Shown here: piece by piece, positions 1-9,612 of the stretch
Position numbering within the stretch: position 1 is the first letter of the stretch
How the letters are laid out: the number at the start of each line of letters is the position of its first letter
NCBI GenBank assembly: GCA_041918615.1
Contig: JAYRVH010000009.1
Location: 78,535-142,534, forward strand
DNA length: 64,000 nucleotides
Direction of reading: 5' to 3'
From: JAEUJM01 sp041918615
Lineage (GTDB): Bacteria; Actinomycetota; Acidimicrobiia; Acidimicrobiales; DATDAH01
Notes under the pieces: model-generated
What the model was told of the DNA's origin: nothing
Databases searched by the model: none
What the model saw: the letters and a program-made list of their open reading frames with translations, nothing else
Translations under genes and position numbers: made by a program

Positions 1-1576
1 CGCGGTCGTCGGGATCGGCACCGGGCTCAGCCGCCTGAGCGGGCTCCTGCGGGTGGGTGCGCTCACCTACGCACTCGGGGCGACCGGCCTCGCCGATGCG
101 TACAACCTGGCCAACACGACGCCCAACATCGTCTACGAGCTCATCCTCGGAGGCATCCTCTCGGCCACCCTGGTGCCGATATTCGTCGACCACCTGCAGC
201 ACGAGGACGACGAGGCGACCTCCACCGTCGTGACCGTGGCGGTGGTGGCCGTCGCCGCCGTGACCGTCGTCGCGATGGTGGCCGCGCCGCTGATCGTGCA
301 CATCTACGCGCTCCGACTGCCGGATGCCGAGGCGGAGCAGCAGGCCGCGGTCGCGGTCCCCCTGCTGCGCCTCTTCGTGCCCCAGATCTTCTTCTACGGG
401 CTCATGAGCCTGGGCACGGCGCTCCTCAACGCTCGGCGTTCGTTCTTTGCACCGGCCTACGCCCCGATCCTGAACAACGTGGTCGTGATCGGCGTTCTGG
501 TCGCCTTCGCTTCGGTCGCCGGCGCCTCACCCACCCTGGGTCAGGTCGACGACGACACCGGCCTGCTGCTGCTGCTCGGGCTGGGGACGACCGCCGGGAT
601 CGCGGCGATGACCCTCGCCCTGTGGCCGGCGATCCGGCGAGCCGGCATCCGGCTCCGCTTCCGGTTCGACCTGCGCCACCCCTCGGTCCGGCGTGTCGCC
701 GGGCTGTCCGGCTGGACGCTCGGCTACGCCGCCTGCAACCAGGTGGCGTTGTTCGCGGTCCTGGCCCTTGCCACCGGCGAGGGCACCGGCGCCGTGTCCG
801 CCTACACCTACGCCTTCATCTTCTTCCAGCTCCCGCACGGGCTGCTGGCGGTGTCCATCATGACCACCTTCCTGCCCGATCTGTCGGCCTTCGCCACCCG
901 TGGCGACCTCGCCGGCTACCGAGACCGGTTCGGGCTCGGGCTGCGCCTCCTCGTGCTCGTGATCCTGCCCGCCGCGGTCGGCTACGTGGTGCTCGCCCGG
1001 CCGGTCATCGCCGCGCTCCTCGAGCGGGGCGCGTTCGGCGGCGCCTCCGTCGGGGTCACCGCCGACGTCCTCGCCGCCATGGCCCTCGGGCTCGTGGGCT
1101 TCTCGGTCTACCTGTTCGTGCTGCGGGGCTTCTATGCCCTCAAGAACACCCGGACGCCGTTCTTCCTGAACCTCCTGGAGAACAGCATCAACATCGCACT
1201 GGCCTTCGCCCTCGTCGGTCGCCTGGGGGTCCAGGGCCTGGCGCTCGCCTACGCCGCGGCGTATTCGGTGGCCGCGCTCGTGGCGGTGGCGGCGTTGCGC
1301 CGTCGGGTGCACGGCATCGATGGCCGACGCACCCTGGGCGCCATCGGTCGGATGGTCGTCGCCGCCGCGCTGATGGCACTGGCCGTGGTCGGGGCCAGCG
1401 GCCTCGTCGGCGGCGACCACGGCCTGGGCGCGGTCGCCCGCACCGCCGTCGGGGTGACGGTGGGTGCCGCCGTCTACCTCGGCGCGCTGTTCGCCCTCCG
1501 GCTCCCGGAGCTGCACGAGCTCGTCGAGCGACTCCGGGCACGGCGTTCGGGCAGACCGGCGGCGACCTCGCTGTAG
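1..1576 (+). CDS. murJ: Lipid II flippase MurJ (5'-truncated by window edge)
   Basis: Flips lipid-linked peptidoglycan precursor across the cytoplasmic membrane. The reading frame is open from base 2, so the first residues lie outside the window; 524 residues are visible. The visible N-terminus (GTGLSRLSGLLR, then ALGATGLADAYNLANTTPN) matches the conserved MurJ/MviN start with its loop arginines, followed by repeated hydrophobic segments consistent with the family's roughly 14 membrane helices. It ends 10 nt before pspA. An internal GTG at 53 is in frame but would cut into the conserved first helix, so the true start is upstream. Function is assigned from family knowledge (MurJ, MATE-like fold). 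Confidence 0.93.
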   Translation, partial: AVVGIGTGLSRLSGLLRVGALTYALGATGLADAYNLANTTPNIVYELILGGILSATLVPIFVDHLQHEDDEATSTVVTVAVVAVAAVTVVAMVAAPLIVHIYALRLPDAEAEQQAAVAVPLLRLFVPQIFFYGLMSLGTALLNARRSFFAPAYAPILNNVVVIGVLVAFASVAGASPTLGQVDDDTGLLLLLGLGTTAGIAAMTLALWPAIRRAGIRLRFRFDLRHPSVRRVAGLSGWTLGYAACNQVALFAVLALATGEGTGAVSAYTYAFIFFQLPHGLLAVSIMTTFLPDLSAFATRGDLAGYRDRFGLGLRLLVLVILPAAVGYVVLARPVIAALLERGAFGGASVGVTADVLAAMALGLVGFSVYLFVLRGFYALKNTRTPFFLNLLENSINIALAFALVGRLGVQGLALAYAAAYSVAALVAVAALRRRVHGIDGRRTLGAIGRMVVAAALMALAVVGASGLVGGDHGLGAVARTAVGVTVGAAVYLGALFALRLPELHELVERLRARRSGRPAATSL

Positions 1577-1579
1577 GCT
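1574..1579 (+). promoter_or_regulatory. Putative -10 element of pspA (leaderless)
   Basis: TAGGCT, overlapping the murJ stop codon, lies 7 nt before the pspA ATG and no Shine-Dalgarno is present. This is the spacing expected for a leaderless transcript; similar hexamers precede many genes here. Confidence 0.4.
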
Positions 1580-1586
1580 CGCCGGC

Positions 1587-2387
1587 ATGGGAAAGCTCAT
1601 TTCACGTTGGTGGAAGTACTGGACGGCCAAGCTCAGCGGGAGCTTCAACGAGCGTGCCGATCCGAAGGTGCAGCTCGAGCAGGCCATCATCGAGGCGCAG
1701 GACCAACACCGCCGGCTGAAAGAGCAGGCGGCCAACGTCATCGCCAACCAGAAGCAGACCGAGATGCGGCTGAACCGCACGCTCGAAGAGCTCGAGAAGG
1801 TGAGTGGCAACGCCCGTCAGGCCGTGATGATGGCCGACGACGCCAACAAGAAGGGCGACCAGAAGAAGGTCGAGGAGTACACCCGGGCCGCCGAGGCCAT
1901 CGCGAACCGGATGATCGCCCTCGAGAGCGAGGCGGACGACCTCAAGGGTCTCTCGTTGCAGAGCGCACAGGCTGCCGATCAGGCGAAGGCGGCCGTGGCG
2001 CAGAACTCCGCACAGCTCCAGAAGAAGCTGTCCGAGCGCCAGAAGCTGCTCGGCCAGCTCGATCAGGCCAAGATGCAGGAGCAGGTGAACAAGGCCATGG
2101 CCTCGCTCAGCGAGACCGTCGGCGAGGACGTCCCCACCTTCGACGAGGTCCGCGACAAGATCGAGGCCAAGTACGCCAAGGCCAAGGGGATGTCGGAACT
2201 GCAGGAAGAATCGGTCGAGAGCCGCATGCTCGAGATCGAGCAGGCCACCATGAACACCGAGGCCACCGCCCGCCTGTCCGAGATCCGCTCGCAACTCGGC
2301 ATCGAAGCCCCCACCCAACCGGAGGCCGCGAAGATCGAGGCCCCCGCCGAGCCCGCCGCTGAGGACAAGCCCGAGCCCGCCGCCTGA
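1587..2387 (+). CDS. pspA: Phage shock protein A (PspA/IM30 family)
   Basis: A 266-residue ESCRT-III-like membrane-stress protein. The N-terminal amphipathic helix (MGKLISRWWKYWTAKL) is followed by an almost uninterrupted charged coiled coil (about residues 25-220) with the typical DPKVQLEQAI segment near residue 25. The last 30 residues are an Ala/Pro/Glu-rich tail. The ATG at 1587 is chosen because the conserved amphipathic helix starts there; an in-frame upstream extension to 1464 would overlap murJ. No pspBC or LiaI-type partner is next to it. Role (binding and stabilising stressed membrane) is from family knowledge. Confidence 0.92.
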   Translation: MGKLISRWWKYWTAKLSGSFNERADPKVQLEQAIIEAQDQHRRLKEQAANVIANQKQTEMRLNRTLEELEKVSGNARQAVMMADDANKKGDQKKVEEYTRAAEAIANRMIALESEADDLKGLSLQSAQAADQAKAAVAQNSAQLQKKLSERQKLLGQLDQAKMQEQVNKAMASLSETVGEDVPTFDEVRDKIEAKYAKAKGMSELQEESVESRMLEIEQATMNTEATARLSEIRSQLGIEAPTQPEAAKIEAPAEPAAEDKPEPAA

Positions 2388-2396
2388 GCGGGTGCC

Positions 2397-3818
2397 ATGA
2401 TCATCCTGGCCGAGTCGGCCGCGACGCTGTCGGTCCTTCTCATCGCGACCGGTATGGGGCCGGCGTTGGTCCTGGGAGCGTCACGCCCGTCGGCGATGGC
2501 CGTCACACCGGCGGCGGGCAGCGCTGCCTGTGCCGTGGCCGTGGCGCTGTCCGTGCTCACCGGGACATCGATGGTGCCGTGGCTCGTTGCGATCGGCATC
2601 GCGGGATGGGCCACCGCGCTCCGGCTCGGGTCCACGCACCATCTGCTGCTCCGTTCGAGCCGGACCGACGCTCGCGTGCTCGCCGCCGCTGTGGCCGTCT
2701 CGCTGATCCCCCTGCTCCTCGTCAGGTACCCCACCACGACCTGGGACGCGAGGCGGATCTGGTGGTTCCATGCCGAGTGGTTCCGCGCCGGCGGCAGCGT
2801 TGCCGGCGACGTCATGAGGGATCCGGCGTTCCGGTACTCGAATCCCGACTATCCACCACTCGTCCCCGGCGTGATCGCCGGGGTATGGCACCTGCGTCGC
2901 GCCTATGACCTGGAGGTGGCCCTCCGCGTGACCCAGTGGCTGACCGCCTACGGGGTCGCCGCGCTTTCCTTCTACACCACCCGCACGCTTCGTCTCCGCG
3001 GGACGGTGGCGGTCATCATCGCGGTGGTCGTGGCGTGGGTCGCCTGGTCCGCCAGGCTCGATGTCGGGATCCAGGGCCTGGTCGACCAGACGTGGGCGCT
3101 CTTCCTCGCGACGGCAGCCGTGCTGATCCTGGCCGGGGACGCTGACCGACGGACGGTCTGGACCGGGGCCCTGTTCGCCGCCCTGGCGGCCCTGACCAAG
3201 AACGAGGGGCAGGCCGCCGGCCTGATGCTGGCACTGACCGTGGCGGTGTCCCGGGCGAGCTGGCGACGGGCAGTGGCGGTCCTGGCGGGCGTGGCCGGCG
3301 CGATCGGCCTGTGGGCACTCGCCGGCCCCGGGCGCGACAAGGCGTACGCCGGGGACTGGTCGCGATCAGGCGACCTCCTCTCGTTCGATACCGTCATCCA
3401 CGACCGCCTGGTCATGTCGCTTCGCCAATTCGCCGTCGACCTCGGCCCGTTGGTGGCCCTCGGCGTCCTGAGCGTGCTCGCCATCGTCATCCTGGGGCGC
3501 CTGTCCGGCACGCCGATCCGCCAACCGGGAACCGTCGCATTGCTCGTCTTCGCCGGCGTGTTCACGCTCTTCTCCGCGACCGTGTTCGCTGTTCGCCCCG
3601 AAGAGATCGACCTGCTGCTGACGACGACCGCCTACCGGGTGATGATCGTCGTGCGCCTCCTCGTCATGGTCGATGTCGTCCTCGCCGCCGTCGGCGCGTG
3701 CAGAGCGCTCGGGCTGCTTCGCGAACCGAGCCCGACGCGGTACCCATCGACGTCGGTACCCGTGGCACCCGGGGTGTCGCACGCCCACTCGACCCCCGAT
3801 GGCACCCGTCGCCGGTGA
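2397..3818 (+). CDS. Polytopic membrane protein, GT-C glycosyltransferase-like
   Basis: A 473-residue protein with about ten hydrophobic segments. After the third segment comes an extracytoplasmic loop with TTTWDARRIWWFHAEWF and, about 40 residues later, NPDYPPLVPG. An acidic residue in the first large loop plus a YPPL motif is typical of GT-C enzymes that use polyprenyl-phosphate sugars (ArnT/PMT type). It starts 9 nt after pspA and its stop overlaps the GTG of the Wzz-like gene, so the two are probably made together and may serve surface-polysaccharide assembly. The substrate cannot be told. The last 40 residues are hydrophilic. Confidence 0.6.
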   Translation: MIILAESAATLSVLLIATGMGPALVLGASRPSAMAVTPAAGSAACAVAVALSVLTGTSMVPWLVAIGIAGWATALRLGSTHHLLLRSSRTDARVLAAAVAVSLIPLLLVRYPTTTWDARRIWWFHAEWFRAGGSVAGDVMRDPAFRYSNPDYPPLVPGVIAGVWHLRRAYDLEVALRVTQWLTAYGVAALSFYTTRTLRLRGTVAVIIAVVVAWVAWSARLDVGIQGLVDQTWALFLATAAVLILAGDADRRTVWTGALFAALAALTKNEGQAAGLMLALTVAVSRASWRRAVAVLAGVAGAIGLWALAGPGRDKAYAGDWSRSGDLLSFDTVIHDRLVMSLRQFAVDLGPLVALGVLSVLAIVILGRLSGTPIRQPGTVALLVFAGVFTLFSATVFAVRPEEIDLLLTTTAYRVMIVVRLLVMVDVVLAAVGACRALGLLREPSPTRYPSTSVPVAPGVSHAHSTPDGTRRR

Positions 3819-5443
3819 TCGCCCTGATCAGCCTGATCGCACGGCGTCGCCGCGTGGTGGCGGTGGCGATGGCGCTGCCCCTCCTCGTGGTGCTCGGGTG
3901 GCTCTTCGTCGCCGACAAGACCTTCGAGTCCACCGGCGTGGTGCGCGTCGACCCTCTCGGCCTGCCGGCACCGCATGCGGGCGAACGGGCCGACCCGAAC
4001 CGAGCCGAGGCCGTGGAGGCAGAGCTCCGGATCGCCCGCCGCGACGTCGCGGAGGCGATGAGGGGCTCGGTCCCCGGCCCGTTCACCTACACCGTCCACG
4101 CCGATGCCGACACGGGAACCTTCCGTTTCGACGCCAGTGCCGGATCGGCCACCGAGGCCTGGGACGTGGCCTCGGGCGCCACCACGACCTTCGCCCGCAT
4201 CCACAACGAGGCCGACGACGCGAACCGGTCCGGCGCGGAGATCGTCCAGGAGCCCGAGAAGCCGGGCGCACCGGTGTCGCCCGATGTCGGCGGCCCGTTG
4301 CTGGCCGCGTTCGTGGTGGGGCTGGCGCTGGCCCTGCCCGCCGCGTGGCTCGCCGACCGGATCGACAAGCGCCCCGCGGAGGATCCGCCCGTCCCCCCAG
4401 CAGCGACCGGCTCGCTGCCCCGCCTCGCGCTCTCCGTGGTGGCGGTGGGGATCGTTCCCGCGGTACTGCTCGCCTCCGGCGCCGTGGGGGTCCTCACCAT
4501 GTGGGCGCTCCGACCGAGCACCGACCGTCAGGTCGAGTGGCGGGCTCGATGCGTCGACCGGTGGCTCGACGAGGTCCCCGATGGCGCCCGCATCTCCCCC
4601 CAGGCAGGATCCACCGGTGAGTTGCAGACATTCTGGGTGGACAGCGTGACCGAGGCGGCGTTCCCCCGGCTGCAGCCGACGTGGTCCGCCCGGGACGCGG
4701 AGTACGTCCTCTCGGTGCTTCCGGCCCACGACGCGAGGCGCGGTCGGGAGCAATGTGCCGGCTTCAAGATCCGGTTGCGGCACCGAGCCCGACCACGACC
4801 GAGTGACGATGACCGGTCGGTCTGCCGGCCAGGCGGTCAGGTCAGCGCACCGGCGATCACCGACGGGCTCCGGAACGAGGCGACCCGCTCCCTCATCGAC
4901 ACCTTTGTCCGCCAGGGTGACCTGAGGGAAGGCCCCCGGTACCGCGGGTACCAGATCCTGTGCGACACCCTCGGCTCGACCCGCTTCGGTGCGCCCGCCG
5001 CGTGGGACGACCGGTACCGGGGCGAGGGCGGGATCATCACGGCATCAACGGACCTCGCCGGCCGGGTCGAAGCCGAGCCCGTGGTCGGCCTGTCTGCCTC
5101 ACGGTCCGGCAGCCCGACGTCGCTCGACCAGATCGGGGCCAACGCACAAGGCTCACTCGAGAGCGGGACCCGCGCTCCCCGGAGCGGTCGCTCGATCGCC
5201 GAGGGCTGCAGCCCGAAACCGCCGGTCCCCTACGACGACGGCACCTTCCACGGCCTCGCCCGGTCGTATGTGGACTGTGACGGCGACCGACGGGCATGGC
5301 TCCTCGTGTCCGTCGTCCCGAACGATCGCTCGGACTACCACGTGGACCTGATCGGCCAGGCCCTCACCAGCGGGGACGCCGAGGCCCTCGGCCACGCGCT
5401 CGAGACCATGAAGGTCGCCTTCGGCCGCCTGCCCGCCCCCTGA
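3815..5443 (+). CDS. Wzz-like chain-length-determinant protein with large extracytoplasmic domain
   Basis: 542 residues, starting at a GTG that overlaps the preceding stop (GTGA). Residues about 13-33 form TM1; a loop of about 120 residues follows; then a Pro-rich stretch (EPEKPGAPVSPDVGGP) leads into TM2 (about 165-185) ending in LADRID. That arrangement is the Wzz/tyrosine-kinase-adaptor signature. Instead of a kinase there is a short linker, TM3 (about 207-230) and an outside domain of about 310 residues with at least six cysteines, which may form disulfides. I recognise the N-terminal half only; the ectodomain is unassigned. Its neighbour is a GT-C-like protein. Confidence 0.6.
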   Translation: MIALISLIARRRRVVAVAMALPLLVVLGWLFVADKTFESTGVVRVDPLGLPAPHAGERADPNRAEAVEAELRIARRDVAEAMRGSVPGPFTYTVHADADTGTFRFDASAGSATEAWDVASGATTTFARIHNEADDANRSGAEIVQEPEKPGAPVSPDVGGPLLAAFVVGLALALPAAWLADRIDKRPAEDPPVPPAATGSLPRLALSVVAVGIVPAVLLASGAVGVLTMWALRPSTDRQVEWRARCVDRWLDEVPDGARISPQAGSTGELQTFWVDSVTEAAFPRLQPTWSARDAEYVLSVLPAHDARRGREQCAGFKIRLRHRARPRPSDDDRSVCRPGGQVSAPAITDGLRNEATRSLIDTFVRQGDLREGPRYRGYQILCDTLGSTRFGAPAAWDDRYRGEGGIITASTDLAGRVEAEPVVGLSASRSGSPTSLDQIGANAQGSLESGTRAPRSGRSIAEGCSPKPPVPYDDGTFHGLARSYVDCDGDRRAWLLVSVVPNDRSDYHVDLIGQALTSGDAEALGHALETMKVAFGRLPAP

Positions 5444-5452
5444 AGCGGAGGG

Positions 5453-6511
5453 TCAGGGAAGGACGACCAGGTCATCGCGGTGGACGACCAACTGATCACG
5501 GGAACCAGCGTCGATCTCCGGGCTGGCGAGGCGCACGAGACCCTTGGCGAACACCAGGCCGTCGGGGCCGATCACCTCGACGGCATCGTTGGCATCGAAG
5601 GTGCCGGAGACCGACACGACTCCGGCAGCGAGGAGTGACCGATGGGCCTCGACCAGTGCCCGCCGGGCGCCGTCGTCGACCGTGAGCGAGCCCGACGAGC
5701 CGACGGCGAACGCGATCCAGAGCTTGCGCGCCGACAGCCGGCGGTCCTGCGGCAGCACCGTGGTCCCGACCCCCGGGACTCCCGCCACGGCGTCGGCCAG
5801 CACCCTGTCACGATGAGCGGCCGCGACCACGGCCCGAACGCCCGACCAGGCGGCGATCTTTGCGGCACGGAGCTTCGAGGCCATGCCGCCGCTCCCACGC
5901 ACCGTGCCGGTGCCCCCGGCGCGGCGCTCGAGGTCGTGGTCGACCTCGACGATCTCCTCGATCAGCGACGCCGTGTCGTCGAGCCGTGGGTCCGCAGTGA
6001 GGACACCGTCGGTGTCGGTGAGCAGGACGAGGACGTCGGCTCCCACGAGGTGGGCCACGAGCGCCGCGAGCCGGTCGTTGTCGCCGAAGCGGATCTCGTC
6101 GTCCGCGATCGCGTCGTTCTCGTTGATCACCGGCACCACACCCAGTTCGACGAGACGGTCGAGGGTGGCTCGTGCATGCAGGTACTGCTGGCGGATGATG
6201 AAGTCGAGGGGGGCGAGCAGCACCTGGCCGGCGACCAGGTCGCGGTCGGCGAACGCCGAGTCGTACACCTGCATCAAGCGGCTCTGCCCGACCGCCGACG
6301 CCGCCTGGAGGGTGACCGCATCGCGCGGCCGTTCTTCCAGACGGAGACTGGGCAGCCCTGCGGCGATGGCCCCCGAGGTGACCACGACCACCTGATGGCC
6401 CTCGGCGCGCAGGTCGCCGACCTCGCCACAGAACTTGGCGATGGCACCGGCGTCGATGATCCCCTGCTCATCGGTGATCGACGACGTGCCGATCTTGGCG
6501 ACCACCTTCAT
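5453..6511 (-). CDS. proB: Glutamate 5-kinase
   Basis: Phosphorylates L-glutamate in the first step of proline synthesis. 352 residues: an amino-acid kinase domain (MKVVAKIGTSSIT, VVTSGAIAAG, PVINENDAIA, FGDNDRLAALVA, TDTDGVLTADP, GTGGMASK-like GSGGMASKLRAAK) and a C-terminal PUA domain from about residue 275. It follows obg by 27 nt, the usual obg-proB order in Actinobacteria. No proA is in the window. The end converges on the Wzz-like gene with a 9-nt gap. Confidence 0.95.
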   Translation of the reverse strand: MKVVAKIGTSSITDEQGIIDAGAIAKFCGEVGDLRAEGHQVVVVTSGAIAAGLPSLRLEERPRDAVTLQAASAVGQSRLMQVYDSAFADRDLVAGQVLLAPLDFIIRQQYLHARATLDRLVELGVVPVINENDAIADDEIRFGDNDRLAALVAHLVGADVLVLLTDTDGVLTADPRLDDTASLIEEIVEVDHDLERRAGGTGTVRGSGGMASKLRAAKIAAWSGVRAVVAAAHRDRVLADAVAGVPGVGTTVLPQDRRLSARKLWIAFAVGSSGSLTVDDGARRALVEAHRSLLAAGVVSVSGTFDANDAVEVIGPDGLVFAKGLVRLASPEIDAGSRDQLVVHRDDLVVLP

Positions 6512-6538
6512 CGTGTCGACGTCACGACGACCGCCCGG

Positions 6539-7801
6539 TCATCCGAGGGCATCGGACTCGAAGACGAACGACATGCCGCCGATGCGCACGGTGTCGCCTT
6601 CCTGGGCCCCGGCGCGGACGAGGGCCCGATCGACGCCCAACTTCCGGAGCCGGTTCTGCGCGTACTCGATGGCGCCCGCGTTGGTGATGTCGGACAACGC
6701 GACCGCCCGCTCGGCCTGGCGACCCACCACCCGGAAGCTGGCGTCGTCCTCTCGCTCGATGCGGATGCCTTCCTGCTCCGGCCGGTGCACGACGAAGGCC
6801 CGGTTGCGGTCCTCGACCTCGGCCTGGCGCGCCTCGTCGACGATGGCCACCATCTCGCCCACGAGTTCGGGGACGCCGCGGCCCGTGACGGCCGAGACCC
6901 GCGACCCCACGAAGGCCGGCGGGCCGTCGTCAGCGGCGGCCAGATCGCTCCGCGACCCGACGAAGAGTCGGGGCCGATCGAGCAGCTCGGCCCGGTAGGC
7001 GCCGAGCTCGCGCAGCAGCACCTCGGCCTGCTCGGCGGGAGGCCGATCGGCCGTCGGTGAGAGGTCGATCAACACCGCGAGTGCACGGGCCCGCTCGATG
7101 TGGCGCAGGAACTGGTGACCGAGCCCCCGTCCCTCGCTCGCACCTTCGATGAGACCAGGGATGTCGGCCACCACGAACTCGACGCCCTCGTCGGTGCGCA
7201 CGACCCCGAGATGGGGCTCGAGGGTGGTGAAGGGGTAGTCGGCGATCTTGGGTTTTGCCGCCGAGATCCGCGAGATGAGCGTGCTCTTGCCCACGTTGGG
7301 GAACCCGACGAGCGCCACGTCGGCCATGAGGCGCAGCTCGAGCTTCAGCCACTGCTCCTCACCCAACTCGCCCTGCTCGGCGAAGGCGGGAGCGCGACGT
7401 CGGTTGGAGAGGAAGCGGGCGTTGCCCCGTCCACCCTGTCCGCCTCGGGCCGCCAACCAGCGATCGCCGGCCACGACCAGGTCGGCAAGCACCTCGCCGT
7501 CCTGGGCATGGACGGTGGTGCCCTCGGGGACCGGGACCACCAGATCCACGCCGCCCGCGCCGTGCTTGCGCTTGCCCTGGCCGTGGGTGCCGCTCGTGGC
7601 CTTGCGGTGCGGATGGTCACGGAAGGCCAGCAGCGAGGCGACGTTGTAGTCCGCCTGCAGCCAGATGTCGCCGCCCTTGCCACCGTCGCCACCGTCGGGA
7701 CCACCCTTGGCCACGTGGGCCTCACGACGGAAGGCCACGCAGCCCGCTCCCCCATCACCGGCGCGGACGTTCAGCCCACACTCGTCAACGAATCCCGACA
7801 C
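6539..7801 (-). CDS. obg: Obg/CgtA GTPase
   Basis: Essential ribosome-associated GTPase involved in 50S maturation and stress response. 420 residues: the glycine-rich Obg fold (SGFVDECGLNVRAGDGGAG, then RREAHVAKGGPDGGDGG), a G domain with G1 GFPNVGKST, G3 DIPGLIEG and SAxxG-like VSAVTGRG, and a C-terminal OCT domain ending FVFESDALG. The GTG at 7801 is chosen: it begins the conserved fold and has TATCCT 6 nt upstream; an in-frame extension to 7870 would overlap the tadG-like gene. rpmA/rplU, usually directly upstream, are displaced by pilus genes and a dGTPase-like gene. Confidence 0.95.
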   Translation of the reverse strand: MSGFVDECGLNVRAGDGGAGCVAFRREAHVAKGGPDGGDGGKGGDIWLQADYNVASLLAFRDHPHRKATSGTHGQGKRKHGAGGVDLVVPVPEGTTVHAQDGEVLADLVVAGDRWLAARGGQGGRGNARFLSNRRRAPAFAEQGELGEEQWLKLELRLMADVALVGFPNVGKSTLISRISAAKPKIADYPFTTLEPHLGVVRTDEGVEFVVADIPGLIEGASEGRGLGHQFLRHIERARALAVLIDLSPTADRPPAEQAEVLLRELGAYRAELLDRPRLFVGSRSDLAAADDGPPAFVGSRVSAVTGRGVPELVGEMVAIVDEARQAEVEDRNRAFVVHRPEQEGIRIEREDDASFRVVGRQAERAVALSDITNAGAIEYAQNRLRKLGVDRALVRAGAQEGDTVRIGGMSFVFESDALG

Positions 7802-7807
7802 CCGTTC

Positions 7808-7813
7808 AGGATA
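7808..7813 (-). promoter_or_regulatory. Putative -10 element of obg (leaderless)
   Basis: TATCCT on the minus strand, 6 nt before the obg GTG, no Shine-Dalgarno. It supports both the start choice and independent transcription of obg-proB from the pilus genes. Confidence 0.4.
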
Positions 7814-7844
7814 GGGACACCGGGTGCCGACCCGCCTTTCGGGC

Positions 7845-9602
7845 CTACTCGACGAGCCGCACGGGGTCACCGAGGACCCGCGCCGACCAGGTGGTGGTGT
7901 CGCGTGGGGTACCCCCGTTGAAGTCCAGGGCCACCTTGAACCAACAGCCCAGAGCGCTGGAGGAGTTGCAGCCGTAGTTCGCCGGGATCGGGATCTGGAC
8001 CGTGACGGTCTTGCCGTTGTAGGTCGCGCTGTTCAGGCCGGTGATGGTGCAGCCGGTGGTCGTGATGACCGCGGGCGGTGCGTCATCCCTGATGAAGTTG
8101 CAGTTGGCGAGGGCCGATCCGGTCTGGTCGGGTGGCGGGAGGACCGTGAGATCCGAGTTGGCGCCGTCGGCGACGTCGTAGAACTCGAGCTGGAGGATCT
8201 GACCTGCGTACTCGGGTGTGATCCTCGCCAGGTAGAAGTTGGTCGCACCAGCGCTCTGGTTCACGTAGATCGGGAGGCGTCCGTCGGCGAACATGGCGAC
8301 ACCGGTGCCCGAGATCGTGGTGCCGAAGCCGGCGCGCAGGCTGTATCGGTTGAAGCCACCGGTGGCCACGGTGGAGTCGTAGCTCAGCAGGCTCGAAGGG
8401 GGAGTGCTCAGGTTCGCCGCGGTGCGCATCTGCAGGAAGTAGTCACCGGTCTGCACGGACCCGGCCGGGATGGAGCACATCGTGAACCACCGACGGAAGT
8501 GGTCCGAGAACCTCAGGTTCTCGGACCCGATGTTGCCGTCCCTGTACCCGTCGGTCTGGTTGAGGAGCCGGTAGACGTCCTCGTTGTAGGCGTCGAAGGT
8601 TCGGCTGCAGCCACTGATGACCGGGTTGTCGAAGTTGTCGAAGGGCGTATTGTCGGGGCCCCGAACGATGTAGGTGGTCTGCACGTTCGCGCCGTTGATG
8701 CTCTGGTCCCCGGGGCAGAAGGCGGTGTTGCCCCGCACGTAGCGGGTGGCGGGGTTCGGCAGCGCGCCGCCCACGGTCTGTGCGTTCAGGGCGTTGATCT
8801 CGGTCGTGTAGTTCGCCTCGGCCGGATCGAGGAGGTTCGCGGTGTCGCAGATGTCACCCGTGAAGAAGAACGCAGGGTCGAACACCTGGATGTTGAGCGG
8901 TCCGGAGCCGACGGCCCCGACCTGCACCCGGTACATGTACCCGTCCTCGCTGTACTCGAGGTTGGTGCTGGTGGACGACTGGCCGTTGCAGCCCGAGAAC
9001 GAGGAGCCCGAACCGTTCACGTTGTCACATCGCTTGGCCGTGTGGCGGTCGCCGTTGGCCTTGACCCCCTGGGGGCCCGAGATGTTGAGCCAGAAACCGG
9101 GTGCCGAGCCGGTGTCCGGATCGTTTCCGAGCGAGTTGATTGGTGAGCCCATCGGGATCGACTTGACGTACTCCGCCGTCGCCTGGCGGGCGATGTCCAC
9201 CCGGTTGATGAACAGCGAGGAGAAGAACTGGTCGACGGAATTGTCCACGATCTTGACCCTCAGGCGCTGCTGGCCGATCGGCGTGACCGTTATCGCGATG
9301 TCCGAATCGACGGCTGGATCGAATCCGTCGCGCTTCGCGGTCGTCAACGCCTCACTCGTGGCCCGTCCGACGTCCGGCATCCACACCACCCCCGCGAGGC
9401 TGGCGGCGTCGGCCGCACGTTGGATCCGGCTGGCTCGGGCGTACCAGGCCCCCACGTCGGTGGCGAAGCCCGTGAAGGCCAGGAGCGGAAGCAACATCAG
9501 CGCGGTGAGCACCAGCGCGTACCCCTTCTCGCCTCGGACGCGCCTGCGCGAGCCATGTCCGGTGGACCGAGCGGGGCGATGTCGATCGGTGGGGTTGCTC
9601 AC
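7845..9602 (-). CDS. TadG-like Flp pilus assembly protein with long exported domain
   Basis: 585 residues. A basic leader (residues 1-27) and a single hydrophobic segment begin GEKGYALVLTALMLLPLLAFTGFATDVGAWY, followed by RASRIQRAADAASLAG: the TadG/Flp-pilus N-terminal signature. It lacks the Glu+5 of true pilins. The remaining 530 or so residues are exported, rich in Ser/Thr/Asn/Gly and contain several cysteines; I do not recognise their fold. It starts 10 nt after the first TadE-like gene, so the three form one operon. Tad ATPase, platform proteins and prepilin peptidase are not in the window. Confidence 0.75.
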   Translation of the reverse strand: MSNPTDRHRPARSTGHGSRRRVRGEKGYALVLTALMLLPLLAFTGFATDVGAWYARASRIQRAADAASLAGVVWMPDVGRATSEALTTAKRDGFDPAVDSDIAITVTPIGQQRLRVKIVDNSVDQFFSSLFINRVDIARQATAEYVKSIPMGSPINSLGNDPDTGSAPGFWLNISGPQGVKANGDRHTAKRCDNVNGSGSSFSGCNGQSSTSTNLEYSEDGYMYRVQVGAVGSGPLNIQVFDPAFFFTGDICDTANLLDPAEANYTTEINALNAQTVGGALPNPATRYVRGNTAFCPGDQSINGANVQTTYIVRGPDNTPFDNFDNPVISGCSRTFDAYNEDVYRLLNQTDGYRDGNIGSENLRFSDHFRRWFTMCSIPAGSVQTGDYFLQMRTAANLSTPPSSLLSYDSTVATGGFNRYSLRAGFGTTISGTGVAMFADGRLPIYVNQSAGATNFYLARITPEYAGQILQLEFYDVADGANSDLTVLPPPDQTGSALANCNFIRDDAPPAVITTTGCTITGLNSATYNGKTVTVQIPIPANYGCNSSSALGCWFKVALDFNGGTPRDTTTWSARVLGDPVRLVE

Positions 9603-9612
9603 AAGAAGGCTC

